From assembly GCF_000368065.1 (NCBI RefSeq), contig NZ_KB851200.1, positions 1,667,204 through 1,731,203 of the forward strand: a DNA stretch of 64,000 nt, written 5' to 3'. A program made the translations under genes and the position numbers. The notes beneath the pieces are model-generated. The model did no database searches and was not told the DNA's origin. It saw only the letters and a list, made by a program, of their open reading frames with translations. The stretch is from Acinetobacter seifertii. Lineage in GTDB: Bacteria > Pseudomonadota > Gammaproteobacteria > Pseudomonadales > Moraxellaceae. Shown in pieces: positions 63,892 to 64,000 of the stretch (within the stretch, counting starts at the first letter, position 1; each line of letters starts with the position of its first letter).

Positions 63892-64000
63892 AGCCAGTCT
63901 CCTGTTGTTGAATGAGTTTGATTTTGGCGAGTTCCTCTTCTAATTCTTGCCATGATGGAATATTAAAATCGCGTTCCAATAATGTCGGTTTTATTCCGCA
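63842..64000 (-). CDS. DUF692 (MNIO) enzyme, C-terminal end, runs off the window
   Basis: The frame is open from the window edge and reads GIKPTLLERDFNIPSWQELE then ELAKIKLIQQQ, the usual C-terminal end of DUF692/MbnB-like proteins, and stops at 63842-63844. Such multinuclear iron oxygenases modify cysteines of copper-binding precursors (bufferins). About 52 residues are visible. It overlaps the DUF2063 gene. Confidence 0.82.
   Translation of the reverse strand, partial: CGIKPTLLERDFNIPSWQELEEELAKIKLIQQQETGYEGKSNILPNHAATVL

Overview
The window is an AT-rich Acinetobacter chromosome segment. It is probably from the A. baumannii/calcoaceticus complex, inferred from the main type VI secretion cluster, which carries the Acinetobacter-specific genes asaA and tagX, from the codon style, and from the neighbouring gene families. 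No rRNA, tRNA, CRISPR array or insertion sequence was seen.

Layout. 1-10.3 kb is core and flexible metabolism: the start of an L-serine dehydratase gene, a DUF333/I78 lipoprotein, soxR broken by an in-frame amber codon, queH, a MocR regulator facing a GNAT acetyltransferase, a YcaQ-type protein, and a deaminase/MFS operon facing a LysR gene. 10.3-32.0 kb is one minus-strand type VI secretion cluster: a signal-peptide protein, then tssB-tssC-hcp-tssE-tssF-tssG-asaA-tssM-tagF-tagN-PAAR, then clpV-tssA-tssK-tssL, a proline-rich membrane protein, and tagX. The tagX frame contains one in-frame TGA. No vgrG and no tssJ are present. 32.0-33.06 kb is AT-rich and nearly empty.

33-50.8 kb holds an exporter with its LysR regulator, then a dispersed guanidine uptake and degradation regulon. 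This comprises an ABC permease/ATPase operon (+), an operon of small ORF, NikR-like regulator, allophanate hydrolase and ABC binding lipoprotein (-), and an operon of two DUF1989 proteins plus guanidine/urea carboxylase (-) behind a guanidine-I (ykkC) riboswitch. All three operons have a sigma-54-type -24/-12 element and a 28-bp site GTAWTAC-N14-GTAWTAC. That is the span and outline of a NikR operator. The NikR-like protein has lost three of the four nickel ligands. I infer that the regulator has been recruited to a guanidine/nitrogen regulon.

50.8-53.3 kb is an accessory island. It holds a phage-type structured RNA element and a stand-alone reverse transcriptase gene, which is preceded by two 119-bp direct repeats around 277 bp of unique sequence. 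This is a candidate RT-based antiphage system with a non-coding RNA and is the best candidate for an undescribed system here.

53.3-64 kb: a CLC-type channel or antiporter; an operon of NRAMP transporter, pxpA, DUF1445, a pxpB-pxpC fusion and a biotin carboxylase-BCCP gene (a split version of the urea carboxylase architecture) with a LysR gene upstream; and the end of a DUF692/DUF2063 (bufferin-type) operon that continues into an ECF sigma factor and its zinc-finger anti-sigma factor.
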